DNA from: Hymenobacter crusticola
Lineage (GTDB): Bacteria; Bacteroidota; Bacteroidia; Cytophagales; Hymenobacteraceae
Length of the DNA: 64,000 nucleotides
Direction: 5' to 3'
Assembly: GCF_002154225.1 (NCBI RefSeq)
Contig: NZ_MTSE01000001.1
Span: 62,001 to 126,000 of the forward strand
Of the stretch, positions 16,364 to 26,700 are shown one piece after another (within the stretch, counting starts at the first letter, position 1; every line of letters starts with the position of its first letter). The position numbers and the translations under genes are program-made. A model generated the notes under the pieces. That model was not told where the DNA came from, searched no databases, and saw only the letters and a program-made list of their open reading frames with translations.

Positions 16364-19300
16364 TTAAAACAGGAAGTCGAATCCTAAGAATATCAGTCGC
16401 TCCTCACCCACGGAGTACGTCACGTTCACGACGGCTTGCTTGAGGATATCAACCCACACGCCGCCACCGAAGGCCGAGTGCAGCGCATCAAAGCCCGTTT
16501 TTACGTCGTAGGGGCTGTATACGCGGGCGGCATCGGCTAGGCCTAGGATACCAAACTTGCCGGGCAACAAGTAGGCGTTGAAGGTGAACAGCTGAATGCG
16601 CACTTCGCCATTGGCGTAGAACGAGCTGCGACCAGCGTAGCGCGTACGACGGTAGCCACGCAGGTTGGTGGTGCCGCCTAGGGTATTAGCTTGGTAGAAG
16701 CGGTAGTCGCCGAGGTTGCGAGCCACGCCGAGGCGGCCAGCCCAAGTAAGCTGGAAGGGGAAGTTGGGGCTCACATAGAAGCGCACTTCCGACGCTAAGC
16801 GCCCGTAGCGCAGCTTTTCGCCGTTGAGTTGGTAGTTGTACTCGGCACTGTTGTACCACCGAATACCGATGCGCGGATTCTTGGGTGAGCTGCTGGCATC
16901 GAGGTTCAAGTACACTTTACCCCCTAGGTAGCGGTTCAGGCCAAAATCGGAGTCGCGGACACCAATGGCGGCGCCGGTGCGGTCATTATTACCAGTGCCG
17001 AGGCCTTCGACAATCTTGCTACCTAGGTTATCCCGGTCGACGCGGAACTGGTCGTACTGCGGGCCGAACCCTAGCTTCAGGAAGCTGAAGATGTCTTTCT
17101 CCAGCATGGGCGCCACGTAGAAGCGCGAGAAGCGGATGCGATAGGTGCTGTTGATATCACGCAAGCGCACGCGGCCGTCGTCCTTGGGCGCTTCGTTTTT
17201 TGTGTCGTTGCCTAGGCCGAAGTAGTTGTACAACAGCTGTGGACCGTAGAGCTGGCTGTTGACGTTCAAATCAAGCTTGCCGAACACATCCGTGAACTGC
17301 CCGCGGTAGCGCACGTTGTAGGCGCTCTGCGAGAAAGCATAGTTGGCCACCAACGACTGCTCCGAGGCAAAAGGCTTGCGGCGGAAGCCATAGTGCCGGT
17401 AGGTAACCCCACCCCCGACGAAGATACGGTCGTCGACGTTGTAGCCGAAGTACGCCGCTGGCCCTACGTAGTCGAGCTGGTAGTCTTTGCGGTCGGTGCG
17501 GTTCGGGTAGTCGTAGCGGTTTACGTCGGTGTTGGGTTCCAGGCGCAAGCGGGTGGTGCGGCCCGGCACAATCACGTTCCCCGAGTCGGCGTCGTACACC
17601 TGGGTGTAGTTGCCGAGGCCACGCACGTGCGAGCGGTCCACGATGGAGTCGCGGTCGGTACCGGCGATGATGCGCACGTTGGTGCCCTTCTTCACGTCGC
17701 CGCGAACGTCGTAGACGTCATTACCGGCAAAGCCGTAGAGACGAATGTCTTTGGTGACTTTATTATCAAAGGTGCGGTCGAACAGGACCTTAGTCAGCTT
17801 GCCATCCTTGTTGATCTTCTGGACCGTCACGCGGGTTTTGTTGCCTTCCAGGCGTTCCACCACGAACTTCTCGTTCTTGGAGCTACCCTTCACTTCCGTA
17901 ATCTTCGACACCATGGTGTAGTAGTCGGCGGCGAGCTGAGGCAGCAAGTCGCGGCGGCTCTTGAGCTTGGCCGCAATTTCGGGGCCGTGCTCCTCGTAGA
18001 TTTTCTTGGGCCAGCGCTGACGCAGGGCGTTGTCGATTTCGGCGTCGGTGAGGCGCTTCTTCAAGTCCTCGGCCGTTTTCACCCAATCTTCCTTCGTGAT
18101 GGAAGCCAGGAACACCCGGTCGTTAGCAAGGGCCGTTAGGTTCAAGCCCTTCCAGTCGGCGTAGTCATAGCCAAAGTTCTGAAAGTTGCGGATGGCCCAC
18201 TTGCGCGAAGCTAGGTACGGAAACAGCCCGTCGCCCTTGAAGAAGGCGATGTCGCGGTCTTCGGGCACAGCCGTAAACTTCCGGTCGCCGTCCTTGTCCT
18301 TGCGCTCAGCCCAGCGCCACTGGTCCTCGTGCCGGTCCCAGTCGCCGATCCACATATCAAAGAGGCGGGAGCGGGCAAAGGCTTTTTCATCAACGCGGTT
18401 GTCGTTGTCTTCCTCTAAGCGCTCCAGCACCTTATCGGTCCCCACCAAGTTTTTGGCGTTGCCCAGCGACTCTACATTGCTTTGATCGTCCTTGGCATCT
18501 TCTTCCAGGAAAACCGGGGTGTTCGAAAACCGCTCGTAGTACTGCTCCAACCTAGGGTCTTGCGGAATGTAGCGCAACTCGGGGTTGGTGTGCAGAATGC
18601 CCGCGGCCGACGCCAGCGGCGGAATGGGCAGGGCGCCATACGGGTGTTGGGCCGAAATCTGGTCCTGCAAAATATCCTTGGCTGCGCCCGCACGCAAGGC
18701 TTCCGGCAACACCGCCGAGGGGTCCTTGTTCAGCCCGCGCAGGGTGTAGTTGCGGCCCTCTTCGTTGCGCACTTTCAGCGAAGCCGTCTGCTTACCTCCG
18801 CCCACTTTGTAGGGCGACAGTCCGCCTTTTTCGGTAGCTAGGTCCAGCACCGGCATCGTTACGGGGGTTGCCCACTCCTTACGATAGTGTTCCCCAAACA
18901 GGAACTTGTGAAACTTGCCGCGGTCGCTGTAGCGCTTGTTAGCCGCTATCGTGATGGTGCTATCCTTGAACGAAGGCGCGGGCGCTTGCTGCTGCACAGC
19001 GGCCTGCTCCACTAACTTGGTTTGTTTGGCATAAAGTGGCGTCCGGAACACGCGCCGGGCTACCTCGCCGCTATCAGCTGGTACGAAGAACTCGGTCCAG
19101 ACCTCGCCGTTGTCGTAGTAGTTCACCCTGGCAATGCCCTTCTCCTTGTCCGAGAACATGGCATCGGCCCCGTTGCCGGGCTTCACGTGCTGGGTTTTGC
19201 AGCCCGCCCCGCTGATGATCTGGTGATACGTAGGCGTTTTGAAATACTGCAAGTTGTGCTCGTGCCCTGACACGTACACGACGTTGGGGTAGCGCGAGAA

Positions 19301-20269
19301 AATATCTTCCAGGCCTTTCTTATACGTCTGGTAAAGCGGGTGCGCAATGTCCTGCGTTACCCCGCCGTACTTGCGTGCGAAGGGATAAATGGAGCCAATC
19401 ACCGGCAAGGGGAGGAAGGCGTACTTGAAGACGATAGACAGTGGGAAAATATGGTCACCTAGGGTAAAAAAGCCGCCGTGAATACCATCCGACTGGATCG
19501 GGTGGTGGGCGATGACCATGATGTTCTTGTCCTTGTTGCGGGAGATTACATCTTCTAGCTGCGTAAAAAAGTCGGTTTCGTTGGCCACGCCGCAGCCACT
19601 GTTGGCGCCGTACGGCTTCTCGGTAGCTTGGGTCTGCAAAAACCACTGCGAGTTGAGCATGATCAGCACGATGTCGTCTTGCACGCGCACCTCAAACGGG
19701 CCGGGGCAACCATCGCGCGGAATCAGGAAGTCGCCGGTGTAGTTGAACTGCGCCGAGTCCTTCGTCATATATTCTTCGATGAACGTCTGCTGCCGCACAA
19801 CCTGGTCGAGGCCACCGGCTAGGCCTTGGCGCCAATCGTGGTTGCCAGGCACCATGTACTTCTCACCCTGATAATTGCGTAGGACATCGAGCTGGTCGGT
19901 CAGCCGCCGCTCCGACTCCTTGCGGTCGGGCGCATTTTCGGGCGGTAGCCCGTACTCGTACACATTGTCGCCCAAGAACACGGTGGTGCTCTTGGCGCCC
20001 TCCTTCATAATTTGCTTGCGCAAATAATTCAGCGACGGTTCGCCCCCCTCGGCTTTCGGAATGGGCTTGCCCACGTCGCCGATCAGGAAAATGGTGTAGC
20101 GAATGTGGGTGCTATCGGGAGGCGTTTTGCTTTGCCAGTTTTCGCCACCATGGTGGTAGTTGGGCCGGACCGTGTGCGGGGTTTGCGTTTTCTTTTGTGC
20201 GTAAGCACTGGGCAACATCCAACCCGTGAAAGCTAGTAAAAGACAGTAGACAGGAAAAATTCTTCTCAT
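16364..20269 (-). CDS. Purple-acid-phosphatase-like / kinase-like / surface-antigen barrel fusion protein
   Basis: 1301 residues with a signal peptide (MRRIFPVYCLLLAFTGWMLPSAYAQ). Residues ~55-400 form a metallophosphoesterase with all five purple-acid-phosphatase motifs: IGDVG, LGDNVYEYG, PGNHDW, VIAHHP and SGHEHN. Residues ~450-820 do not belong to that family. Around residue 640 they contain FDMWIGDWDRHEDQWRW followed by VPEDRDIAFF, which resembles the catalytic and metal motifs of HipA/CotH-type kinases (inference). Residues ~880-1301 form a BamA/TamA-like surface-antigen barrel, with GGGVTYRHYGFR, GTTNLRGYRRTRYAG and the terminal LIFLGFDFLF. It is therefore an outer-membrane protein with a large soluble enzymatic part. 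It appears to be monocistronic. Confidence 0.85.
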   Translation of the reverse strand: MRRIFPVYCLLLAFTGWMLPSAYAQKKTQTPHTVRPNYHHGGENWQSKTPPDSTHIRYTIFLIGDVGKPIPKAEGGEPSLNYLRKQIMKEGAKSTTVFLGDNVYEYGLPPENAPDRKESERRLTDQLDVLRNYQGEKYMVPGNHDWRQGLAGGLDQVVRQQTFIEEYMTKDSAQFNYTGDFLIPRDGCPGPFEVRVQDDIVLIMLNSQWFLQTQATEKPYGANSGCGVANETDFFTQLEDVISRNKDKNIMVIAHHPIQSDGIHGGFFTLGDHIFPLSIVFKYAFLPLPVIGSIYPFARKYGGVTQDIAHPLYQTYKKGLEDIFSRYPNVVYVSGHEHNLQYFKTPTYHQIISGAGCKTQHVKPGNGADAMFSDKEKGIARVNYYDNGEVWTEFFVPADSGEVARRVFRTPLYAKQTKLVEQAAVQQQAPAPSFKDSTITIAANKRYSDRGKFHKFLFGEHYRKEWATPVTMPVLDLATEKGGLSPYKVGGGKQTASLKVRNEEGRNYTLRGLNKDPSAVLPEALRAGAAKDILQDQISAQHPYGALPIPPLASAAGILHTNPELRYIPQDPRLEQYYERFSNTPVFLEEDAKDDQSNVESLGNAKNLVGTDKVLERLEEDNDNRVDEKAFARSRLFDMWIGDWDRHEDQWRWAERKDKDGDRKFTAVPEDRDIAFFKGDGLFPYLASRKWAIRNFQNFGYDYADWKGLNLTALANDRVFLASITKEDWVKTAEDLKKRLTDAEIDNALRQRWPKKIYEEHGPEIAAKLKSRRDLLPQLAADYYTMVSKITEVKGSSKNEKFVVERLEGNKTRVTVQKINKDGKLTKVLFDRTFDNKVTKDIRLYGFAGNDVYDVRGDVKKGTNVRIIAGTDRDSIVDRSHVRGLGNYTQVYDADSGNVIVPGRTTRLRLEPNTDVNRYDYPNRTDRKDYQLDYVGPAAYFGYNVDDRIFVGGGVTYRHYGFRRKPFASEQSLVANYAFSQSAYNVRYRGQFTDVFGKLDLNVNSQLYGPQLLYNYFGLGNDTKNEAPKDDGRVRLRDINSTYRIRFSRFYVAPMLEKDIFSFLKLGFGPQYDQFRVDRDNLGSKIVEGLGTGNNDRTGAAIGVRDSDFGLNRYLGGKVYLNLDASSSPKNPRIGIRWYNSAEYNYQLNGEKLRYGRLASEVRFYVSPNFPFQLTWAGRLGVARNLGDYRFYQANTLGGTTNLRGYRRTRYAGRSSFYANGEVRIQLFTFNAYLLPGKFGILGLADAARVYSPYDVKTGFDALHSAFGGGVWVDILKQAVVNVTYSVGEERLIFLGFDFLF

Positions 20270-20522
20270 ACGGAAGGCGTGAGCGTAATGTAGGTAGGCA
20301 CTAACCCGACAACGTAAACCAAGTACGAATAATTAGGGTTAGCAGAAAAGGCAGTAAACTTAGAAATTAAGCCGCTGCTTATTTGTTATGGAGCTGTGTG
20401 GCCTGCCCTACGAAAACTGGCTAGCTACAGTTTAGGTCAGATAACGAAAAACCCGAACGCAATATTCGCGTTTTACCTTGGTTCACTGCTGCTCTCCCCG
20501 GCAACGCCTTTCTCCCTACTGC

Positions 20523-21761
20523 ATGGAAACTACCGAGATACTTAAGGAAGCCAAATCCGAGATTATCACCCAAGCTGACGCTTACATCACGGCGCTCTTC
20601 GAAAAAAAGCTACCGGGCCAGCTCGTGTACCACAGCTTGAAGCATACGCAGACGACGGTGCGGGAGGCGCAGGCCCTAGGCAAAGCCGCGGGCCTGAGCG
20701 ATAGTGACCTCGAAGTACTCGTACTAGCCGCCTGGTTTCATGATGCAGGCTACCTCGAAGTATACGACGGGCACGAGTACCGTAGCATGGAGCTAGCCGA
20801 GCAATGGCTCACGCAGCAAGGCTACCCCGCCGACCGCATTGCGCTGGTGAAAGATACCATCCGGGCCACACACCGCAACGAGCGGCGCGAAACGGAGCTG
20901 CAACAGCTGCTGGTGGATGCCGACATGAGCAACCTAGGTAGCGAAGATTTTATTGCCGGGGCCGAGCTGCTGCGCGCCGAGTGGGAAACCACCATCGGCA
21001 AAACGTACTCGAATGTGGAGTGGGCCGAGAACCAGCTCGATTTTTTGCTCATGGCCAAGTACTACACCGATGTAGCCAAGGAGCGGTATCAAAGCCAGTT
21101 CAAAGCCAACATCAAGGAGCAGCGCGACCTGCTCAAAAAGATCGAGAAGAAGAAGAAAAAGAAGGACAAGGAGAAAACTGAGACGTTTGCCGAACCCAAG
21201 CGGGGCATCGAGACCATGTTTCGCACCATGTACGGCAACCACATGAAGCTCTCGGACATGGCCGATAAGAAGGCGAGCATGATGATTCAGCTGAACGCGG
21301 TGCTCATCTCGGTGATTGTGACGTACCTAGGTACCAAGATCGGGGGCAAGTCGGCGGTGCTGAGCCCGGCCTTTACCCGCAACCCCTTGCTGATGGTGCC
21401 CATGGGCCTTTTGCTTATCACGGCGCTGGGGTCGGTGGTGTCGGCTATCCTATCGGCCCAGCCCGACGTGACCAGCTTTAAGTGGTTGAAGAAAAGCCCG
21501 CAGGTAGCCAACAACCGCCGCGTCAACCTACTCTTCTTCGGCAACTTCACCAAGCTCAACCTCGACGACTTTCAAGGCGGCATGACCGAGCTCATGCGCC
21601 AGAAAGAGTCGCTTTACACGAACATGGTCACCGACATCTACTACCTCGGCGACGTGCTAGCGAAGAAGTACCGCCTGCTGCGCGTTAGCTACACCATTTT
21701 CATGGTCGGCCTGATCCTGACAGCCTTGTCATTTGGTATTGTACTGCTCTACAAGGTTTAA
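20523..21761 (+). CDS. HD-domain protein with Pycsar effector-type membrane domain (PycTM)
   Basis: 412 residues from ATG at 20523; the open frame begins at 20478 but adds only a Cys-rich, unconvincing extension. Residues 30-150 form an HD phosphohydrolase domain (H37/H41, H73-D74 in WFHDAG, D134 in VDAD). Residues 195-225 are a Lys-rich coil. Residues 228-412 match the PycTM (DUF5706) domain: TMFRTMYGNHMKLSDMADKK, membrane segments at about 258-272 and 290-312, and a last one at 388-410. In Pycsar defence the TM domain responds to cyclic UMP/CMP and damages the membrane. HD-PycTM proteins are also common as stand-alone Bacteroidota genes, so a defence role here is not proven. It is convergent with a cyclase-like gene 68 nt away. 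Confidence 0.85.
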   Translation: METTEILKEAKSEIITQADAYITALFEKKLPGQLVYHSLKHTQTTVREAQALGKAAGLSDSDLEVLVLAAWFHDAGYLEVYDGHEYRSMELAEQWLTQQGYPADRIALVKDTIRATHRNERRETELQQLLVDADMSNLGSEDFIAGAELLRAEWETTIGKTYSNVEWAENQLDFLLMAKYYTDVAKERYQSQFKANIKEQRDLLKKIEKKKKKKDKEKTETFAEPKRGIETMFRTMYGNHMKLSDMADKKASMMIQLNAVLISVIVTYLGTKIGGKSAVLSPAFTRNPLLMVPMGLLLITALGSVVSAILSAQPDVTSFKWLKKSPQVANNRRVNLLFFGNFTKLNLDDFQGGMTELMRQKESLYTNMVTDIYYLGDVLAKKYRLLRVSYTIFMVGLILTALSFGIVLLYKV

Positions 21762-21829
21762 GCAGCCGCGCAGAAAGTGCTGGAGTAGCTGAGTACTTGT
21801 TGTCACCTTGCTGGGCTGTTTTCTTTCCG

Positions 21830-22990
21830 TCACTCCGTTACTCCGTTACTCCTAATAGCTGCTAGGCGCTTGATCGACTCGCCTAAGAAGCGGTGCATAC
21901 GGCGGAGTTGGCCGAAGCGAATCAAGGAGCTAGGGCTAGCTACATGGCCGTAGCGAAACTCCAACGTGAGCAGGGCCGTGTCGTTGGTGACGGGCTCAAT
22001 GAAGAAGAACAGCAGTGAGTTAGGAAAGAGGCGGAAGTGAGATATTTTCTCCACATACTCAATCCGGTCCTCATCTACAAAGTGTTGCACCGCCTGGAAG
22101 TCAATCTGGCCATTATTGATGTCCACTTTGTAGGAAGTACCTAGGCGCCCTACTTTGGTTACGTCGTAGTGCACTTTGGTGGCGCCTGCCATCCAGCGCG
22201 GGCGCAGCCGAAAGTTGCTGACGATGCGCAGCACGTCGCGCGCCGGCAACGGTAGTAAACGACGCACTTTCAGCGCGTTGTTTTGGGTGCTGCTGGGCTG
22301 ACCAGGCGCCACTTGCTCGTCCAGCAGGAGGCGCAGGGGCGTGAGGTGGGCATACTGGTAGCAAATCTGACCTAGGTAGTCGTAGGTGCAGGTCCCGCGC
22401 AAGAGCCGCGTCCAAGAAAAGCTCCGGGCGATATCAGCGGGCTTCTGCGTATCGAGGTAGTCGTCGGAGAGCAGCAAGTACTCGCTGCCCATCACGTTGT
22501 TTTTCAGCAGGCGATGCACCACAATTAGGTCGCGCCCCATGAGCTTGGTGAAGTTGCGGATCTGTGCCACATTTACGTGGCCGTAGTGCACGATTATCTT
22601 GAGCGTGAGGTCATTGTTGCGCAGCGCGGCACTTAAGGTCGACCCCGTATCGCGCTCCACCAAGCGGAGGTAATTCTGGAAGTCGAGGAAGATACGGCGG
22701 CACTGGGCCACCAGATCCTGAATAGCGGGAGGTGGACCTAAGCGGTAAAACAAGATGGCGTCACCCTGAATTTCGCTCACCCCCATGCCGAGCGTGTTCG
22801 CCTCAATCAGGATTTCGAGTAGGTCAGCCACCAGCCACTGGGCTAGGTCGTCGCCGGTTTCCTGAATGAAGCGTGTGAACCCACTGATATCCGGGATAAA
22901 AAGGAGCGCTGGTTGGGCCCCGTTGCGGCCCGTAGCCATACGACCTCCGGCAGCGCGGCGGGCAGCATGCAAATCGTCCAGTAAGCCCAT
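21830..22990 (-). CDS. DUF2652 protein: class III nucleotide-cyclase-like domain plus SRPBCC-like domain
   Basis: 386 residues, no signal peptide. Residues ~26-190 are a class III cyclase homology domain, with the first metal Asp34 in FIPDISGFTRF and the second metal Asp77 in EIQGDAILFY. The purine-selecting lysine position carries Glu73. At the transition-state pair the Arg is kept (R160) but the Asn position is Ile156 in MGRDLIVVHRLL. So it may be a divergent or inactive cyclase. Residues ~240-370 look like the ligand-binding SRPBCC part of DUF2652 (NFRLRPRWMAGATKV). It faces the HD-PycTM gene tail to tail. It may be a nucleotide-signalling partner, but the family is also widespread alone. 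Confidence 0.8.
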   Translation of the reverse strand: MGLLDDLHAARRAAGGRMATGRNGAQPALLFIPDISGFTRFIQETGDDLAQWLVADLLEILIEANTLGMGVSEIQGDAILFYRLGPPPAIQDLVAQCRRIFLDFQNYLRLVERDTGSTLSAALRNNDLTLKIIVHYGHVNVAQIRNFTKLMGRDLIVVHRLLKNNVMGSEYLLLSDDYLDTQKPADIARSFSWTRLLRGTCTYDYLGQICYQYAHLTPLRLLLDEQVAPGQPSSTQNNALKVRRLLPLPARDVLRIVSNFRLRPRWMAGATKVHYDVTKVGRLGTSYKVDINNGQIDFQAVQHFVDEDRIEYVEKISHFRLFPNSLLFFFIEPVTNDTALLTLEFRYGHVASPSSLIRFGQLRRMHRFLGESIKRLAAIRSNGVTE

Positions 22991-23067
22991 GCGAATAAAA
23001 ACGGTAACTGAACTGGTGAGGGGGTTGCTGCGTAAAGTTACTTGCCTTTACGCAATGCCTAGCCTTG

Positions 23068-23102
23068 CAGTTTGGCAAGGGTGATGCTTTCGCGTTACCT
23101 TT
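23068..23102 (+). promoter_or_regulatory. Promoter of tRNA-Arg (Bacteroidota type)
   Basis: TACCTTTG at 23095-23102 matches the TAnnTTTG -7 element, and a TTTGG upstream at about 23071 is at a suitable distance for the -33 element. It lies 21 nt before the tRNA. Confidence 0.55.
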
Positions 23103-23123
23103 GCGCTAGGCAGTTTCCCACAT

Positions 23124-23195
23124 GGCCCCGTAGTTCAACGGATAGAATAAGGGTTTCCTAAACTTTAGATGTGAGTTCGATTCTCGCCGGGGCCA
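23124..23195 (+). tRNA. tRNA-Arg (anticodon CCU)
   Basis: A full cloverleaf can be folded. The acceptor stem GGCCCCG (23124-23130) pairs with CGGGGCC (23188-23194), with discriminator A23195. The D-arm is around GTTCAACGGATAGAAT. The anticodon stem is AGGGT/ACTTT with loop TTCCTAA, giving CCU. The T-arm is GTGAG-TTCGATT-CTCGC. The next bases are CA rather than CCA, so CCA must be added after transcription, as is common in this phylum. Confidence 0.93.
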
Positions 23196-23198
23196 CAT

Positions 23199-23236
23199 AG
23201 AACCGCGTTTACAGCCTGTAGATGCGGTTTCTGCTT
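23199..23236 (+). terminator. Hairpin after tRNA-Arg
   Basis: AGAACCGC (23199-23206) can pair with GCGGTTTCT (23224-23232), with a 17-nt loop and a short T-run (23234-23237). It is a plausible tRNA terminator. Confidence 0.45.
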
Positions 23237-23715
23237 TTCAGGGGTACGCTTACGGGTACAGGCCCCACTTTCGAGAGCTAGGCTTAATGAGCTAGCCAAC
23301 CCAATCTAGTTGCTAGCAGGCCCTTCAAGAAAGCGAAAGGCCCGCACCGTCGAACGACGGTGCGGACCTTTTTCATCAAACCCAGTGCAGCTAGTGTACC
23401 GGGTTCACCGGGCAAAACAACTTTCTTGTCCCAGGTAGATTAAGCCAGGATCTGCTAGGTTACCTAGGTAAAAGCTGATAGCATCCAACGTTCCTTTTGC
23501 ATTACATACGATCAGCATTCATCTCGTGCTTGACTTCTGCATCTTGGTAACGGAAGGCAGCACGTAAATAAAACTGTACACTACCGCCACTGCAGCTGTA
23601 CGGCCAATACGCCCTAGCCTGCTAGAAAAGTAGCTTTGCTCTACTAACAAACTAGAGCGCAATACCTTATAGTTGAATTACCCGCGACCTGTACGACATG
23701 AACCGATGCAGAAGC
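23237..23715. other. Spacer between tRNA-Arg and the FG-GAP gene
   Basis: About 480 nt with no gene that I can support. It holds a strong hairpin at 23339-23373 and otherwise unstructured, CTAG-rich sequence. I found no integrase, direct repeat of the tRNA 3' end or other sign of an integrated element. Confidence 0.5.
23339..23373 (+). terminator. Strong intrinsic terminator-like hairpin
   Basis: A 13-bp stem (23339-23351 / 23356-23368) with one mismatch and loop GAAC is followed by five Ts. No gene ends directly before it on this strand except the tRNA, so it may mark a lost gene or a small transcript. Confidence 0.7.
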
Positions 23716-26700
23716 CTAGGGTTGAATAACTATTTTCTGCTGTTGGGCATGTCCATCGGTCGTGCGAAGGGTGAGTTGGTAGAGGCCCGCGGCAGCGGCA
23801 GGTGCCTCTACCGGGAAGGAGTTCACCCCCACCTGCAAGGTGAGGCTTTGCTGCAGCACTACCCGGCCCAGGCGGTCGGTGAGCGTGAGCGTGGCGGCTT
23901 GCGACTGGGTGGCTGAGCAGTTCAGGGTGAAGCGGCCGGCGCTGGGGTTCGGGTAGAGGCTCAGGGCGGCGGTGCTGGCATTCGGAGTAGTGCGGAGCAC
24001 AGCTGCATTCCGCTCGGAAGACAACCGATTTAGGCGCACACTAGCCGTACCGTCGGCGCCGTTGCTTGTGATTAGGTCTACGTCGCCGTCGCCATCCACA
24101 TCTCCGAAGGCAAGGCTTCCAACGCCTCGCCCGACGGTAACATTCTGCCAGAAGGAGAAGGTGCCGGTGGTATTGAGGCGGATGACCGCGGTGCTATTCT
24201 CAGTGCCATAGTTATTCTCGTTGGCAATGGCTAGGTCAAGGTCACCATCCCCATCGACGTCGCCTAACGCAACGCTGACCGCTCCACGCCAGGGCACCAG
24301 CTGGTTTTGGGTACCACTGAAGGTGCCGCTGCCCGTGTTCAGACGCACGCTCACGGTGCTGCTGTTGAGGGTATTGGGCGTATAGTCGTTGTAATTAGCC
24401 GTTACTAGGTCGAGGTCACCATCGCCATCAAGGTCGCCGAGAACGACGCTGTGGGGGTTGAAGCCCACGCTCACCTCTCCGTTGCCACTGAAGGTACCCG
24501 TGCCATTGTTCAGGCGCACACTCACGGTGGTGCCGCTGAACGACGGCGTGAGTAGGTCCAGGTCGCCGTCATTATCCACGTCGCCGACGGCTAGGCTCAC
24601 GGGCTGCGCACCCACTGCTACTTCTGAGCCGCCGCTGAAGCTGCCCTGGCCGTTGTTTAGGCGTACGCTCACCGAGTTGCTGCTGTAGTTAGCCGTGAGC
24701 AGGTCTAGGTCACCGTCGGCATCCACGTCTACTAGCGCCACCGCCGATGGATCGAAGCCCACGCTTACTTGTTGGGTGCCCGAAAAGCTACCTTGCCCGT
24801 TGTTAAGGCGCACTTGCGCAACGCCTACTCCCGTGTTGGCGGCTACCACCACATCCAGGTCGCCATCGCCATCTACGTCGCCTAAGACAAGGCCGCGCGG
24901 AATGCCGTTGATGGTGAGGGCGGGTCCTGGCACGAAGCCAGCAGCGCCATCATTGAGTTGCACGCCCTTCGCCGATACGAGGTCTAGGTCTTGGTCGCCG
25001 TCCACATCGCCGGCCACGACGCCGGCCACAACGACACCCGCATCCGTAACGCCCGCAGCGAGGTCGGTGCCGTTGTAAAAGCCGGAGAAATAACCCGGCC
25101 CTTGGCTGCGGCTCGTGGCTGTGGTGAACTGATAGACGTGTCCGGTACCTAGGGTTTGACCGCCACTACCTTGTGCAGCCGTCGTCACGGTGGCAAAAAC
25201 CGTCTCGCCAGCCTTGAAGCCCGTGGTTGGTGTGAAGGTGAGCGTGTTGCCGCTCACCGTGGCCGCGCCAGCTTTCTGCCCGCCTGCTTGGGCACTAAAT
25301 ACTTTCAGCGCCCCTAGGGTCGCGGCGCTAGTGCTGAGCGACTGGCTGAAGGTAGCGGTTACGGGGCCGGTACGCGGCGCACCTAGGCTATTGCGCACGG
25401 GGGCTAGCGCCGTGATGATGAGCGGACTAGTGGTAGGTTGATTCAGCCGTATACTTATGCGGCCCGGCGTACGAAAGGCAGTTAAGTTAGCAACGATCAG
25501 GTCTGGGGCGCCATCGCCGTTGACGTCGCCCGTGGTTAAACTCTGGAGTGCAGAGGCAAAGATTAGCTCTTGTCCATTGCCAAAGAGGCCCATACCATTG
25601 TTGAGGCGTACGCTCACGGTGGTACCGTTGAAGGGAGACGCTAGGAGGTCCAGGTCACCGTCCCCATCCACATCACTGACTTCGATATCTTGGGGTTGCG
25701 AGGCCAAGGTAACTTGCTGGCTATCACCGAACGTGCCGCTGCCGTTGTTCAAACGCACACTCACCGCTCTGCTAAAGCCCGCAATGGTCAGTACGTCCAC
25801 ATCGCCGTCGCCATCTACGTCACCTAGGGCAATGTCGGTGTACGTGCCTGTTCCTTCGGGCAGCACCTGTCCGGCACTCAAGCCACCGGCGCCATTGTTT
25901 AGCTGCACACTCACTGCTATGCTGGCCAGACCAGTGGTCCCGTACAGCACGCTCACTACATCGAGGTCGCCGTCGCTGTCCACATCCCCAAGGGCTAAGC
26001 TAGTGATGCTGTTTGCCACAATATTCTGGCCGCTGAACGTGCCACTCCCATTATTGAAGTGCACGCCGTCGCTAGCCACGAGGTCGAGGTCACCGTCGCC
26101 GTCCATGTCGCCTAGGCTTGCCTTACTGCCCGTGCCATTGATAGTTACTTCTTGCCCGCCGGCGAACACGCCACTGCCATTGTTGAGGCGTACACTCGCT
26201 GTGCTGGCGTTGCCCGTCACCAAGTCTAGGTCGCCATCCCCATCTACGTCGCCCAAGGCGACACTGGAAGCAGCAGAACCAACAGCCACTTCTTGACTGC
26301 CGCTGAAGCTGCCGCTGCCATCATTCAGGCGCACACTGACTCTATCTGGAATAGAACTAACAGGTGCCACTAGATCTAAGTCGCCGTCCCCGTCTATATC
26401 GCCAACCGCGGTGCTTGTAGCACCAGCAGGCGTGCTAACCTCCGAGCCGCCACCAAACACCCCAGTGGAAGGACTAGTAGCGGCCGTAAATTCAAATACA
26501 TGGGGTTTGGCCACGGCTCCAGTGGTGCTTTGCACTTGAGCCGTGATGGTCGCTTGTACCTTCTCGCCCGGCTTGAAGTCCGTGCTCGGATCAAACGTCA
26601 AGGTATTGCCGCTCACCGTGGCGTTACCGGCCTTTTTGCCGCCGGCCTGCGAGCCGAACACCCGGATGGCCCCGAGCGTAGCGGCCGCCGTGCTCAGGGG

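Noticed and set aside
20523..22990. Complete canonical Pycsar operon
   Set aside because: The genes are convergent rather than co-transcribed, the cyclase-like domain lacks the transition-state Asn and both families occur widely as single genes, so I report only a candidate pairing.
23124..23715. Integrated element at tRNA-Arg
   Set aside because: No integrase, no repeated tRNA 3' end and no mobility genes downstream; the hairpins look like terminators.
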